A DNA stretch of 64,000 bases from positions 124,001 through 188,000 of the forward strand of contig NZ_SGXT01000018.1 in NCBI RefSeq assembly GCF_004216855.1. The letters run 5' to 3'. Numbering within the stretch: the stretch's first letter is position 1; each line of letters starts with the position of its first letter. The translations under genes were made by a program, and so were the position numbers. This stretch comes from Microcella alkaliphila (GTDB lineage: Bacteria; Actinomycetota; Actinomycetes; Actinomycetales; Microbacteriaceae). Shown one piece after another: positions 1-9,125 of the stretch. The notes beneath the pieces were generated by a model. That model saw only the letters and a list, made by a program, of their open reading frames with translations, was not told the DNA's origin and did not search any database.

Positions 1-17
1 AGCATCCGGTGCGGGCC

Positions 18-323
18 TTAGCGAGCCGCTGGCCGCATCAGCTCGGCGAGAAGGTCGGCGTCCGCCTGTTCGCGCTTCGGCGGCAGCGCCTTCGCGAGGG
101 CGATGCACACGATCGAAGCGATCGAGAAGCTGATCAGCCAGATCCACAGCGCTTCGTGGCTGAGTCCCGACCAGATGCCGATGACCCAGGTGACGCACAC
201 GGCTGCGGCACCCGCGGCAGGCAGGAGGAGCAGGCCGTACTGCTGGCGGCCGGCAATCAGGTAGCGCAGGCCGAGGCCGATGAGCGCGCCGATGACGGCG
301 GCGGGGATGAGCGCGAGGCCCAT
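18..323 (-). CDS. small integral membrane protein, unknown function
   Basis: The 101-residue product has about three hydrophobic segments (roughly residues 1-22, 27-50 and 57-76) and a charged C-terminal tail, so it should be a small inner-membrane protein. I do not recognise a family. It starts two bases after the stop of the upstream DUF3107-type gene and is probably co-transcribed with it. No catalytic motif is visible. Confidence 0.6.
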   Translation of the reverse strand: MGLALIPAAVIGALIGLGLRYLIAGRQQYGLLLLPAAGAAAVCVTWVIGIWSGLSHEALWIWLISFSIASIVCIALAKALPPKREQADADLLAELMRPAAR

Positions 324-325
324 CG

Positions 326-550
326 TTAGCCCACGAAGCCGATGCGGCGGGCGGAGTCGGTGCCGATCTCGACGTAGCCGATCGTGGCCGTCGGGATCAC
401 GTAGCGCTTGCCCTTGTCGTCGCTGAACGTGACGAGCGGCGCACCCTTCTCGATCGCGCTGCTGACGGCCTTCTCGATCTCGTCGGCGCTCTGCGACGAC
501 TCGAAGGCGACCTCACGCGGGCTGTTCAGAATTCCGATGCGAATGTCCAC
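326..550 (-). CDS. DUF3107 family protein
   Basis: A 74-residue soluble protein beginning MDIRIGILNSPREVAFES and ending in a GxxRRIGFVG-like tail. Length and pattern match the DUF3107 family, which is widespread in Actinobacteria and often sits beside the UvrD/AdnAB-like helicase genes, as here. Function is unknown; the family assignment is from memory of the pattern. It heads a two-gene minus-strand unit and is divergent from the helicase operon, so the gap of about 105 bp probably holds both promoters. Confidence 0.75.
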   Translation of the reverse strand: MDIRIGILNSPREVAFESSQSADEIEKAVSSAIEKGAPLVTFSDDKGKRYVIPTATIGYVEIGTDSARRIGFVG

Positions 551-655
551 GTTCTGAAGCGTAGTCGGCGCGGGCGGGCGGATGCTCGCTGTTCACCGTG
601 AGCGGAGCGGCGGGGGCGCACGGTGCGCGTCGGGGGTCGCCGTTAGCGTGGCTGT

Positions 656-3600
656 ATGCCCCGCCTGATCGCCCGTGATCCGGATGCTCGCCCCGCGTTG
701 GTCCCGCTCGACGCCTCCCAGCGCGCGTCACTTGGCGCGCTGTTCGACGGCGCCGGGTCCGGCGTGGTGGTGCTGGGTGCGCCCGGCACGGGAAAGACCG
801 CACTGATCGTTGCCGCCGTCGTCGAGGCGGTCACCGCGCGGGGAGTCGCGGTCGACCGGGTCATGGTGCTCACGCCCTCGCGTCGGTCGGCCACCGCGCT
901 GCGCGACGTTCTCGCCGAGCACCTCGCCGCCGCGCAGCCCGACATCGCCTTGCCGGGGCCGCTCGCGCGCAGCGTCGCGGCGTTCGCGCACGCCCTGCTG
1001 TCGGCCGAGGCCCGCGCCCGAGGCGAGGAGGAGCCCCGGTTGCTGAGCGGCTCCGATCAGGACGCCGACATTGCCGAGCTGCTCGCCGGCCACGAGGAAG
1101 ACGGCACGGGGCCCGCGTGGCCCGAGCACCTCGGGGCCGACGTGCGACGGCTCGAGGCGTTCCGCACCGAGCTGCGCGACGCCATCGCGCGGCTGTCGGA
1201 ACACGACTGGACGACCGAGCGGCTGCGCGCCGGGGCAGCCACACACGGGCGGCCCGAGTGGCCTGCGATCGCCGACTTCGTCGACGAGTACCGGCTCGTG
1301 CTCGGGGGCGCCCGCGCCGGTCAACTCGACCCGGCCGAGCTCGTGCGGGCGGCGGCGGATGCCGTGCCTCGTCTGCGCGATGTGCCCGGCGTCGTGCTGC
1401 CGCAGCTCGTGCTGGTCGATGACGCGCACGACCTCACCCCGGCCGGCATCGACCTCGTGCTGGCCCTCGCCGCTGCAGGCTCCCGGGTGCTGGTCGTGGG
1501 AGACCCCGATGTCGCCACCACCGGGTTTCGCGGGGCGGAGCCCGAAGCGCTCGGACGGCTCGCGAGCGCCCTCGGAGGTGGGGACGCGCATCCCTATGTT
1601 CTCGACACTGCCCACCGGCAGTCGGCGCCATTGCGGGCGCTCACCGCGCTCTACACGCAGCGCGTCGGCACCGCCGGTGCGGGCCGACAGCGTCGCGCCG
1701 CGGCCGGCCACGACGACGATGCGGCCCCGCTCGGCGGGGCGCTCATCGCGCTGACCGCGTCGAGCCCCGCGCGCGAGCGGGCACTCATCGCCGACCTGCT
1801 GCGCGAGCGACACCTGATCGACGGGGTGCCGTGGTCGCGCATGGCGGTGCTCGTGCGCAGCGGCGCGCTGGTGCCTCCCATCGTGCGGGCGCTCGCGGCC
1901 GCCGAGATTCCCGTGCGGTCGACGACCGCCGGGCGGCCTTTGCGCGAGCATCCCGCAGCGCGCGCCCTGGTGCGGTTCGTTGACGTGGGGGTGGGGCGCT
2001 CGCCGCTCGCCGCCGACGCCGCCACCGAACTGCTACTCGGGCCGCTCGGGGGGCTGGATCGCATCGCCCTGCGCCGGCTGCGCCGGGCCCTACGTGCCGA
2101 AGAGGTTGCCGGAGACGGTGTGCGGCCGGCCGATGAGCTGCTCGTGGAGGCGCTCGCCGCCCCCGACCGGCTCGTCACGATCGACCACCGCACCGCCCGC
2201 CAGGCCGCCCGCGTCGCGCGCACCCTCGCGACGCTGCGCGAGCAGCATGACGCCGGCGCCACCGTGGACGAGCTGCTCTGGACGGCATGGAGCGACGCCC
2301 GCGTCGCCGACGCGTGGAATGCGGAAGCCCGCGGCAGCGGCACGACCGCGGCCGAAGCCGACCGCGCCCTCGACGCCGTCACCGCCGTGTTCGCCGCCGC
2401 CACGACCATCGTCGACACGGTGCCCGACGCGACTGTCGACACGTTCCTCACCCGCATGCTCGACAGTGACGTCGCCGACGACCTGCTCGCGCCCACCCGG
2501 CTCGACGAGGCCGTTCTCGTGGCAAGCCCCGCGGCGGCCGCCGGCGTCGAGGTCGACGTCGCGATCATCGCTGGCCTCACCGATGGGCTGTGGCCGAACC
2601 AGCGGCTGCGTGGGTCGCTGTTGCACGCCCCCACGATCAGCCGCGTGCACCGCGGCATCGCTACCGAGACGCTCGACGAGCGCCGCCTCGTGCTCGACGA
2701 CGAGCTACGACTCGCCGCGCTCGCCGCCTCCCGCGCCCGTCGACAGCTGATCGCCACGTCCGTCGCGGGCGACGACGACCGCCCGAGCGCCCTGTGGGAT
2801 GCTTTGGCCGACCTCGCCGGCGCCGGTCCGGCCGCCGAGACGGTGCGCCCCCGCCGACCCCACGCGCGGTCCCTGCGTCGGCTCGTCGGCGAGCTGCGCC
2901 GCCGCCTCACCGACCCCACGTCGGGAGAGACGGTGCGGCGGGAGGCCGCCGCGGCCCTCACGCGCCTCGCGGCAGAGGGCGTCCCCGGAGCCTCACCCGA
3001 TGACTGGTGGGGGCTCGGAGCGCTGTCGACCACGGCGCCGCTCTTCGGCGACGACCCTGTGCGCCTCTCCCCGTCGAAGTTCGAGGCCATCGAGGTGTCG
3101 CCGCTCGACTGGTTCCTCGACCGCATCGCCCCCGAGGAGGGCAACGCCGTCATGGGCATTGGCACGATCGTGCACGCCGCCGTCGAGACGCTCACCGACC
3201 CCAGTGTCGACGAGGTGTGGGCGGCGATCGAGGCGCGCTGGAGCGAGCTCGTGTTCGACGCGCCGTGGCTCGCCGCGCAGCAGAAGAGGCTCGCTCGGCG
3301 CTACGCTCGCGGCGTCGCCGACTACCTGCGCGATGCGGCGGCCGCCGGCCGGGTCGTCGCTGCCGCCGAGCAGCGTTTCGAGGTCGAGGAGGGCCGCGCA
3401 GTTGTGTCGGGCATCGTCGACCGCATCGAGCGTGACGCCGAGGGCCGGGTGCGCATCATTGACGTGAAGACCGGGAAGCCCGTCACCGACGCGACGGCGC
3501 GCGACAACGCGCAGCTCGGCGCCTACCAGCTGGCCTATGCCGAGGGCGCTTTCGACGAGGTGCTCGACGCCCTCGGCGAGCACACCGCCGACGGCGCACG

Positions 3601-3826
3601 CTTGCTGTTCGTACGGGAGGGACGCGCGGGGGAGTCGTACCGCGAGGCCACGCAGCCTGTTCTGGACGCTGATGCGCTCGACGCGTTCCGCGAGCGGCTG
3701 CGCCAGGCGGTCGCGGCCGTCGCGGTCGCGCAGCTCACCGGGGCTCGGGTCATCGATCCGTTCGGTCCGCCGGGTCAGCGGCGGCACAGCATCCACCGGG
3801 TTCCTCCCGTGACGGGCGACCGATGA
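656..3826 (+). CDS. AdnA-like UvrD/Rep helicase with C-terminal RecB-type nuclease
   Basis: The 1056-residue protein has a Walker A box GAPGTGKT at residues 41-48, a Walker B-like VDDAHD near residue 254, a GDPD motif III region and a motif IV-like TAHRQSAPL. The C-terminal fifth carries a PD-(D/E)XK nuclease: GTIVHAAVE, GIVDRIE, then IIDVKTG and QLGAYQLAY. This order, and the 4-bp ATGA overlap with a second helicase-nuclease gene, matches mycobacterial AdnA-AdnB, which resects double-strand breaks for recombination. The Walker B carries DD rather than the usual DE, so this motor may be the weaker one. I infer function from architecture; whether it has true AdnA activity is not shown. Confidence 0.88.
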   Translation: MPRLIARDPDARPALVPLDASQRASLGALFDGAGSGVVVLGAPGTGKTALIVAAVVEAVTARGVAVDRVMVLTPSRRSATALRDVLAEHLAAAQPDIALPGPLARSVAAFAHALLSAEARARGEEEPRLLSGSDQDADIAELLAGHEEDGTGPAWPEHLGADVRRLEAFRTELRDAIARLSEHDWTTERLRAGAATHGRPEWPAIADFVDEYRLVLGGARAGQLDPAELVRAAADAVPRLRDVPGVVLPQLVLVDDAHDLTPAGIDLVLALAAAGSRVLVVGDPDVATTGFRGAEPEALGRLASALGGGDAHPYVLDTAHRQSAPLRALTALYTQRVGTAGAGRQRRAAAGHDDDAAPLGGALIALTASSPARERALIADLLRERHLIDGVPWSRMAVLVRSGALVPPIVRALAAAEIPVRSTTAGRPLREHPAARALVRFVDVGVGRSPLAADAATELLLGPLGGLDRIALRRLRRALRAEEVAGDGVRPADELLVEALAAPDRLVTIDHRTARQAARVARTLATLREQHDAGATVDELLWTAWSDARVADAWNAEARGSGTTAAEADRALDAVTAVFAAATTIVDTVPDATVDTFLTRMLDSDVADDLLAPTRLDEAVLVASPAAAAGVEVDVAIIAGLTDGLWPNQRLRGSLLHAPTISRVHRGIATETLDERRLVLDDELRLAALAASRARRQLIATSVAGDDDRPSALWDALADLAGAGPAAETVRPRRPHARSLRRLVGELRRRLTDPTSGETVRREAAAALTRLAAEGVPGASPDDWWGLGALSTTAPLFGDDPVRLSPSKFEAIEVSPLDWFLDRIAPEEGNAVMGIGTIVHAAVETLTDPSVDEVWAAIEARWSELVFDAPWLAAQQKRLARRYARGVADYLRDAAAAGRVVAAAEQRFEVEEGRAVVSGIVDRIERDAEGRVRIIDVKTGKPVTDATARDNAQLGAYQLAYAEGAFDEVLDALGEHTADGARLLFVREGRAGESYREATQPVLDADALDAFRERLRQAVAAVAVAQLTGARVIDPFGPPGQRRHSIHRVPPVTGDR

Positions 3827-6800
3827 GCGCGCCGCGCTACACGGCCCTGCAGATCGCCGAGGTGCTCGGGCAGCCGTCGCCCACCGGCGAGCAGCGGTCC
3901 GTCATCGAGGCGCCGCTCGGCCCCGCGCTCGTCGTCGCCGGTGCCGGCTCGGGCAAGACCGAGACGATGGCCGCACGCGTGCTGTGGCTTGTCGCCAACG
4001 GGCTCGTCGCGCCCGAGCAGGTGCTCGGTCTCACGTTCACGCGCAAGGCGGCGTCGGAATTGGCTCACCGCATCCGCGAGCGCCTCGTCGCCCTCGGCTC
4101 GAGTTCACTGTTTGACGGCCGCGACGCACCGCCCGTGGTCGATGCGTTCACGCAGCCGACCGTCGCCACCTATAACGCGTTCGCCTCGAGCCTCTACCGC
4201 GACAATGCCGTGCTGATTGGCCGCGATCCCGACGGGGTCGTGCTCGGCGCGGCCGCCGCGTGGCAGCTCGCGCGGGGGCTCGTTTCTCGCGCCACTGACG
4301 AGCGGCTCGCCGACCACGACCTCACCGTCGACCGGGTCACCACCGCCGTACTCGACCTCGCCCACGCGCTCACCGAGCACCTCGTCGAGCCCGACGCCGT
4401 GCGGGCGGCCCTCGGCGAGTTCTCGTCGGTGGCCGACCTGCCGCCGGGCGGGCGCGGGGCATACGCCGACGTCGACGCGCTCGTCGCCACCCTCGCCCCC
4501 ACGCTGCCGCTGCTCGACCTCGCCGAGCAGTACGCCGAACGCAAGCGCCGCGACGGGCTCATCGAGTTCTCCGACCAGGTCGCGCTCGCACTCGACCTGC
4601 TCGACCGGAACCCCGAAGTCGGGGAGGCGTTGCGGCAGCGATTCCGGGTCGTATTGCTCGACGAGTACCAAGACACGAATGTCGCCCAGACGCGGCTCCT
4701 CTCCGGCTTGTTTGCCGGCACCCCCGTCATGGCGGTGGGCGACCCGCACCAGTCGATCTACGGCTGGCGTGGCGCGAGCGCCACCAATCTCGACGACTTC
4801 GCCACCCGCTTCGTCGAGTCGGGAAGCGACCGCGTCGACCGATACTCGCTGAGCACGTCGTGGCGCAACGGTCGGCGCATCCTCGACGTCGCCAACGCGC
4901 TCGTCGAGCCGCTCACCGCGCGAGGGGGCGTCGCCGTCAGCACGCTCGAGCCCGCACCCTTCGCCAGCGACCACGACGTCGAACTCGCGCAACTCGAAAC
5001 GGTCGAGGCCGAGGCGGAACACGTCGCCGCGTGGTTCGCCGAGCGGCTCGGCACCCCCGCGGGCGGGGCGGCGGCGCGCGACCCATCGGGGCGAGACGCG
5101 GCGGCGCGCGCGGAAGCGACGGGCGACACCGCGGAAACCCGGCCACCGACCGCCGCGCTGCTGATGCGCAGCCGGTCGACGCAGCCCATCTTCCTCGACG
5201 CCCTCCGGCGACGCGGAGTGCCCTTCCACGTCCTCGGCATCGGCGGGCTCCTCACCCAGCCCGAGATCGCCGACCTCGTCGCCGCGCTACACGTCATCGA
5301 CGACCCAAGCGCTGGCACCGAGCTCGTGCGCCTGCTCGCCGGGCCTCGCTGGTCAATCGGCCTCGCCGACCTCGACGCCCTGCGCGGCGTCGCGAGTTGG
5401 CTGCGCGAGCGCGACCTCGCGCAGCAGCGCTTCAGCGATGAGGTGCGGGAGGCGCTACGGGCGAGCGTCGCCGGCTCGGAGTCGGCGTCGATCGTCGACG
5501 CGCTCGACTTCGTCGCCCACGCACCCGACGGCCACGGGCAGCTGGAGGCGTTCAGTGAGCTCGGCCGTGTGCGCCTGCGCGAAGCCGGCCGGCTTTTCGC
5601 CGCACTGCGGCGGCGCACCTCCCTCGACCTCCCCGACCTCGTGGGCGTCGTCGAGCACGAACTGATGCTCGACATCGAGGTCACCGCGAACCCCTACCGC
5701 GTACTCGGCGAGTCGCCCCGCGACGCGTTCCTCGACGCCCTCGACGACTACCTCGGGCTCGCCGACGACGCGAGCCTCGGCGGTTTCCTGCGCTGGCTGC
5801 GCGAAGCCGAATGGCGCGACAACCTGTCACCCCGTACCGAGGATGCCGAGCCCGGCACCGTGCAGGTGCTGACCATTCACGGGTCAAAGGGGCTCGAGTG
5901 GGACAACGTCGCCGTGCCGCGCTTCGTCGCCGACGAGCTGCCGTCGAAGCCCCGGTCGACCCGCGGCTGGCTCTCCCTCGGCGTGTTGCCGTTCGAGCTG
6001 CGGGGCGACGCCGCCGAGCTTCCCGTGTTCGGCTGGCGCGGCGCCGAGAGCCGCAAAGATCTGCTCGACCGACAGAAGGTGTTCCAGCAGGAGGTCGGCG
6101 AGCACCTTGAGCGCGAGGAACGCCGCCTCGCCTACGTCGCCGTCACGCGAGCCCGGCACCGCCTGCTGCTCACCGCGTCGTTCTGGGCCGGTCAGACGAA
6201 GCCGCGCGCGCTCAGTCCCTTCCTCGCCCCGCTCGTCCAGCGGGGCCTCCTCCCCGCGGTTCCGACCGACCCCGCACACGACGAGAACCCCCGCGCCGTC
6301 GACGACAGCGATGAACCGTGGTGGCCGGCCGACCCGCTCAGCGGCCGGCGCGAGGCGCTCGAGAATGCGGCCGCGCGCATCCGTCAGAGCGGTGACGAAG
6401 CGAGCGGCGAACGGGATGCTCTCGGCTGGCAACGCGACATCGACCTGCTGCTGGCGGAGCGCACCGAGCGCGAACGGCGCGCCGGCGAGGTGGCGGTGCC
6501 GTATCGGGTGCCCGCCTCGGCATTCCGGCAGTACGTGAACGAGCCCGAGGGCGTGGCCGAGCGGCTGCGCCGGCCCATGCCGCAACGCCCCTACCGGCAG
6601 ACGCGACTCGGCACGGTGTTCCACCGCTGGGTCGAAGAACGCTTTGGGCTCGGCGCGATCGTCGACCGCGTCGACGCCGGTCTCGACGACCGCGACGTCG
6701 ACGGCGACGGCTTCGACCCGGAGGCGCTCGCCGAGCTGCAGCAGCGCTTCGCGGCCTCCGAGTGGGGCGACCGCGAGCCGCTCGAGGTCGAGTGCGAGAT

Positions 6801-7140
6801 CCACCTTCCGCTCGCCGGCCACCTGTTCGTCTGCAAGCTCGACGCCGTCTACCCGGCCCAGCTGCGCCGACCCGATGGCCGATTCGTCGACGGGGTCGAG
6901 ATCGTCGACTGGAAGACCGGGCGCGCCCCGACCACAGTCGACGATCGCGCGCAGAAAGAACTGCAACTCGCCCTGTACCGCCTCGCCTACGCCCGCCGCA
7001 CGGGTCGCCCCCTCGACGAGATCAGCGTTGCGCTGTACTTCGTCGCCGACGACCTCGTGCTACGGCCCGAGCGTTTGCCCGACGGAACCGAGCTGGCGCG
7101 CCTCTGGCGTGACGCTCTGATGTACAAAGAGAAAGCCTAA
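3823..7140 (+). CDS. AdnB-like UvrD helicase-nuclease
   Basis: The 1105-residue protein has a full superfamily 1A motor: Walker A GAGSGKT at residues 40-46, motif Ia FTRKAASEL, Walker B LLDEYQD, motif III AVGDPHQSIYGWRG, motif V TIHGSKGLEWD and motif VI VAVTRARHRL. The C-terminal nuclease has GTVFHRWVEERFG, CKLDAVY, IVDWKTGRAP and QLALYRLAYA. It overlaps the AdnA-like gene by 4 bp, so a heterodimer is expected. Residues around 410-440 are a low-complexity Ala/Arg/Asp insert. The last codons also contain the first half-site of the downstream antitoxin promoter. Confidence 0.9.
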   Translation: MSAPRYTALQIAEVLGQPSPTGEQRSVIEAPLGPALVVAGAGSGKTETMAARVLWLVANGLVAPEQVLGLTFTRKAASELAHRIRERLVALGSSSLFDGRDAPPVVDAFTQPTVATYNAFASSLYRDNAVLIGRDPDGVVLGAAAAWQLARGLVSRATDERLADHDLTVDRVTTAVLDLAHALTEHLVEPDAVRAALGEFSSVADLPPGGRGAYADVDALVATLAPTLPLLDLAEQYAERKRRDGLIEFSDQVALALDLLDRNPEVGEALRQRFRVVLLDEYQDTNVAQTRLLSGLFAGTPVMAVGDPHQSIYGWRGASATNLDDFATRFVESGSDRVDRYSLSTSWRNGRRILDVANALVEPLTARGGVAVSTLEPAPFASDHDVELAQLETVEAEAEHVAAWFAERLGTPAGGAAARDPSGRDAAARAEATGDTAETRPPTAALLMRSRSTQPIFLDALRRRGVPFHVLGIGGLLTQPEIADLVAALHVIDDPSAGTELVRLLAGPRWSIGLADLDALRGVASWLRERDLAQQRFSDEVREALRASVAGSESASIVDALDFVAHAPDGHGQLEAFSELGRVRLREAGRLFAALRRRTSLDLPDLVGVVEHELMLDIEVTANPYRVLGESPRDAFLDALDDYLGLADDASLGGFLRWLREAEWRDNLSPRTEDAEPGTVQVLTIHGSKGLEWDNVAVPRFVADELPSKPRSTRGWLSLGVLPFELRGDAAELPVFGWRGAESRKDLLDRQKVFQQEVGEHLEREERRLAYVAVTRARHRLLLTASFWAGQTKPRALSPFLAPLVQRGLLPAVPTDPAHDENPRAVDDSDEPWWPADPLSGRREALENAAARIRQSGDEASGERDALGWQRDIDLLLAERTERERRAGEVAVPYRVPASAFRQYVNEPEGVAERLRRPMPQRPYRQTRLGTVFHRWVEERFGLGAIVDRVDAGLDDRDVDGDGFDPEALAELQQRFAASEWGDREPLEVECEIHLPLAGHLFVCKLDAVYPAQLRRPDGRFVDGVEIVDWKTGRAPTTVDDRAQKELQLALYRLAYARRTGRPLDEISVALYFVADDLVLRPERLPDGTELARLWRDALMYKEKA

Positions 7141-7149
7141 ATGTACAAT
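7121..7149 (+). promoter_or_regulatory. yefM-type promoter with two TGTACA operator cores
   Basis: Identical TGTACA hexamers lie at 7121-7126 and 7142-7147, 21 bp apart, or two helical turns. The first sits where a -35 box would be and the second overlaps a good -10 box, TACAAT at 7144-7149; the spacer is exactly 17 bp. In E. coli the YefM antitoxin binds palindromes with a TGTACA core, so autorepression by blocking both promoter boxes is likely. The first half lies inside the end of the adnB-like gene. The predicted transcript would start at or next to the ATG at 7156. Confidence 0.72.
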
Positions 7150-7155
7150 TTGACC

Positions 7156-7404
7156 ATGACCACAGTGAGCGCGGCAGACGCGCGCAAGAACTTTGCCGAA
7201 GTCGTTGCGCGCGCGCAAGAGGAGGCCGTTTTTATCGACCGCCGGGGAGAACCCGCGGCGGTCGTGATCAGCCCCGAGCAGTACGACCGCATGATGACGG
7301 CGCTCGAAGACGCCGAAGACCTTGCGGCCTTTGATGCGGCGATTGCGGAAGAGGGCGACAACATTCCGTGGGATCAGGTCAAGGCTGACCTGGGGTGGGT
7401 GTGA
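7156..7404 (+). CDS. Phd/YefM-family antitoxin
   Basis: From the ATG at 7156 the product is 82 residues, MTTVSAADARKNFAEVV onward, with the family pattern SxxDARKNF...VxxRGEPAAVVISPEQYD. It should bind and neutralise the RelE-like toxin encoded just downstream and repress its own promoter. An upstream in-frame ATG at 7141 exists, but it overlaps the operator/-10 box and has no ribosome-binding site, so I prefer 7156. No Shine-Dalgarno precedes 7156 either; with the -10 box ending at 7149 the message is probably leaderless. Confidence 0.85.
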   Translation: MTTVSAADARKNFAEVVARAQEEAVFIDRRGEPAAVVISPEQYDRMMTALEDAEDLAAFDAAIAEEGDNIPWDQVKADLGWV

Positions 7405-7658
7405 GCTATCGCATCGAGGTCACGCCCGCGGCCCTACGAGCGCTAAAGCGGATCGACAAGCGCGACGCCGACCGCATTCGCGGAGCGATCGCGTTGTTGG
7501 GCGAAGACCCGCGACCGCCCGGCGCGATTGCCCTGCGCGGCAGGGCTGGGTACCGAGTGCGCGTCGGCAACTACCGCATTCTGTACACCGTTGACGATGG
7601 GGTCCTCGTTGTGGTCATTGTTGCGCTCGGGCACCGCCGCGAGGTTTACCGCAGCTAA
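7401..7658 (+). CDS. RelE/ParE-family toxin
   Basis: The 85-residue basic protein has the RelE pattern: an alpha-helical start ALRALKRIDKRDADRI, then GYRVRVGNYRILYTVDDG and the C-terminal GHRREVYR. RelE toxins usually cleave mRNA at the ribosome. The GTG at 7401 overlaps the antitoxin stop as GTGA, the usual coupling in such operons; an earlier GTG at 7395 is possible. The antitoxin-first order and the coupling support a working module. Confidence 0.85.
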   Translation: MSYRIEVTPAALRALKRIDKRDADRIRGAIALLGEDPRPPGAIALRGRAGYRVRVGNYRILYTVDDGVLVVVIVALGHRREVYRS

Positions 7659-7688
7659 GACGAGCGAGTCGGTCGGGCCCGCTCGCGC

Positions 7689-8921
7689 TCAGTGGGCGGC
7701 GACCGGCGCCGCGAACCGCGAGCGGTAGCTCTGAACCGCCCCGCGCATCCCGATGCCGCAGACACCGACAAGCTCGTCACCACGGAAGTACTCGACCACG
7801 CACTCGTCGGTGAGATCCCCGGCGACGACCTCGCTGCGGTCGGCAAGGTAGGTCAGGCCGAAGGCGAGCAGGTGCATGTCGTACTGGTCGGACCAGAACG
7901 ACGGCAGGGGGGCGAAGGGTGCCGCCACAATCGTCGCGCAGTCGTCGCCGCGGATGTGCGCCGCGAGCACCTGGCCGGCCCGCTTGCCGGTCTCGGTCGG
8001 GAGGTTCCAGTGCTCGACCCGGCGCGCCACCTCGTCGAACAGCGGGTTCGGGTAGCGGGCCACGTCACCCACCGCGTACACGTTCTCGAGCACCTGGCCG
8101 TCGGCGCGCACCGCCTGCATGCCGCCGTTGACGAGCACGCCGTCGCTCGCGTCGAGCCCGGAGCCCTCGAGCCACTCGGTGTTCGCGTCCGACCCGATGG
8201 CCACAACGAGCACGTCGCACTCGAGCATGACGCCGCTCGTCAGGATCACGCGCTCGACGCCCGGGTCGCCGACGAGGCCGAACAGCCCGTTCTCGCAGAA
8301 GAAGCGCACGCCCTGGGCCTCGTGTCGCCGACGCACCTCAGCGCCGAGCAGCGGCCCGAGCGCCCGCTCGAGCGGGATGCGCGACTGCGAGACGACCGAC
8401 ACGCTCGCGGCACCCGCCTTCGCCGCCGTTGCCGCGATCTCGCAGCCGATGAAGCCCGAGCCGAGAATCACGACATTCGCGCCCGGCCGCAGGGCCTCGC
8501 GCAGCGCCACCGCGTCGTCGAGCGTGCGCAGCACGTGGATACCCGCGAGCCCGTGGTCGTCGATCGGCAGCGGCTTCGGTCGCAGCCCGGTCGCGATCAC
8601 GAGCGCGCGATACGGATGCTCGGCCCCGGTCTCATCGACCACCACCTGCCGCTCGACATCGAGTGACTGGGCCGCGCGCCCCAGCACCCACTCGACGTTC
8701 TCTTCCAGTGCCGAGCGGATCGGGAAGGCCACGTCGTCGTGACCCTGCCCCTCGGTCTGCAGCAGTTCTTTCGACAGCGGCGGCCGGTTATAGGGCGCGT
8801 GCGGTTCGGCGCCGAGAAACGTGATCGGGCCGGCGTAGCCGGCACGGCGCAGGTTCTCGGCCGTGCGCAAGCCGGCCATCGACGCGCCGACGATCAGTAC
8901 GAGGCGCGCGTCAGCATCCAT
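7689..8921 (-). CDS. FAD-dependent ferredoxin reductase (rhodocoxin/putidaredoxin reductase type)
   Basis: The 410-residue flavoprotein has an N-terminal FAD Rossmann motif (LIVGASMAGLRTAENL, residues ~9-25), a second dinucleotide fold for NAD(P)H (VVILGSGFIGCEIA, ~145-160) and the C-terminal FAD motif NVYAVGDVARYP. This is the class that passes electrons from NADH to a small ferredoxin and on to a P450 or ring oxygenase. It is the last gene of the minus-strand operon, just after a 3Fe-4S ferredoxin gene, and a P450 gene lies about 4.4 kb away. The three probably form one electron-transfer chain. Confidence 0.9.
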   Translation of the reverse strand: MDADARLVLIVGASMAGLRTAENLRRAGYAGPITFLGAEPHAPYNRPPLSKELLQTEGQGHDDVAFPIRSALEENVEWVLGRAAQSLDVERQVVVDETGAEHPYRALVIATGLRPKPLPIDDHGLAGIHVLRTLDDAVALREALRPGANVVILGSGFIGCEIAATAAKAGAASVSVVSQSRIPLERALGPLLGAEVRRRHEAQGVRFFCENGLFGLVGDPGVERVILTSGVMLECDVLVVAIGSDANTEWLEGSGLDASDGVLVNGGMQAVRADGQVLENVYAVGDVARYPNPLFDEVARRVEHWNLPTETGKRAGQVLAAHIRGDDCATIVAAPFAPLPSFWSDQYDMHLLAFGLTYLADRSEVVAGDLTDECVVEYFRGDELVGVCGIGMRGAVQSYRSRFAAPVAAH

Positions 8922-8930
8922 GAAGGGGCC

Positions 8931-9125
8931 TTATTCGCGCGTGAGCGTGATCGCCTGCATGGGGCAGACGTCGGCCGCGGCCTCGAGGTCGCCGAGCATC
9001 TCGTCGGGCGCCTCGGCCTGGTACTCGAGCTTGTCGTCGGCGTTCAGCTGAAACACCTCGGGCGCCTCGAAGACGCACTGCCCGTAGTGCTGGCACTTGT
9101 TCATGTCGACGTCGATTGTGATCAT
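8931..9125 (-). CDS. [3Fe-4S] ferredoxin, P450 partner type
   Basis: A 64-residue acidic protein with Cys11, Cys17 and Cys54 followed by Pro (C-x2-YG-x-C ... CP). Three rather than four cysteines fit the 3Fe-4S ferredoxins that serve actinobacterial P450s. Its ATG overlaps the stop of the upstream hydrolase gene by one base (TGATG), and nine bases separate it from the reductase gene. Role: one-electron carrier between reductase and P450, inferred from composition and context. Confidence 0.9.
   Translation of the reverse strand: MITIDVDMNKCQHYGQCVFEAPEVFQLNADDKLEYQAEAPDEMLGDLEAAADVCPMQAITLTRE

Noticed and set aside
3775-5229. Long open frames antisense to the helicase genes
   Set aside because: They are frames opposite high-GC coding sequence with no domain signature; the plus-strand frames carry the full motif set.
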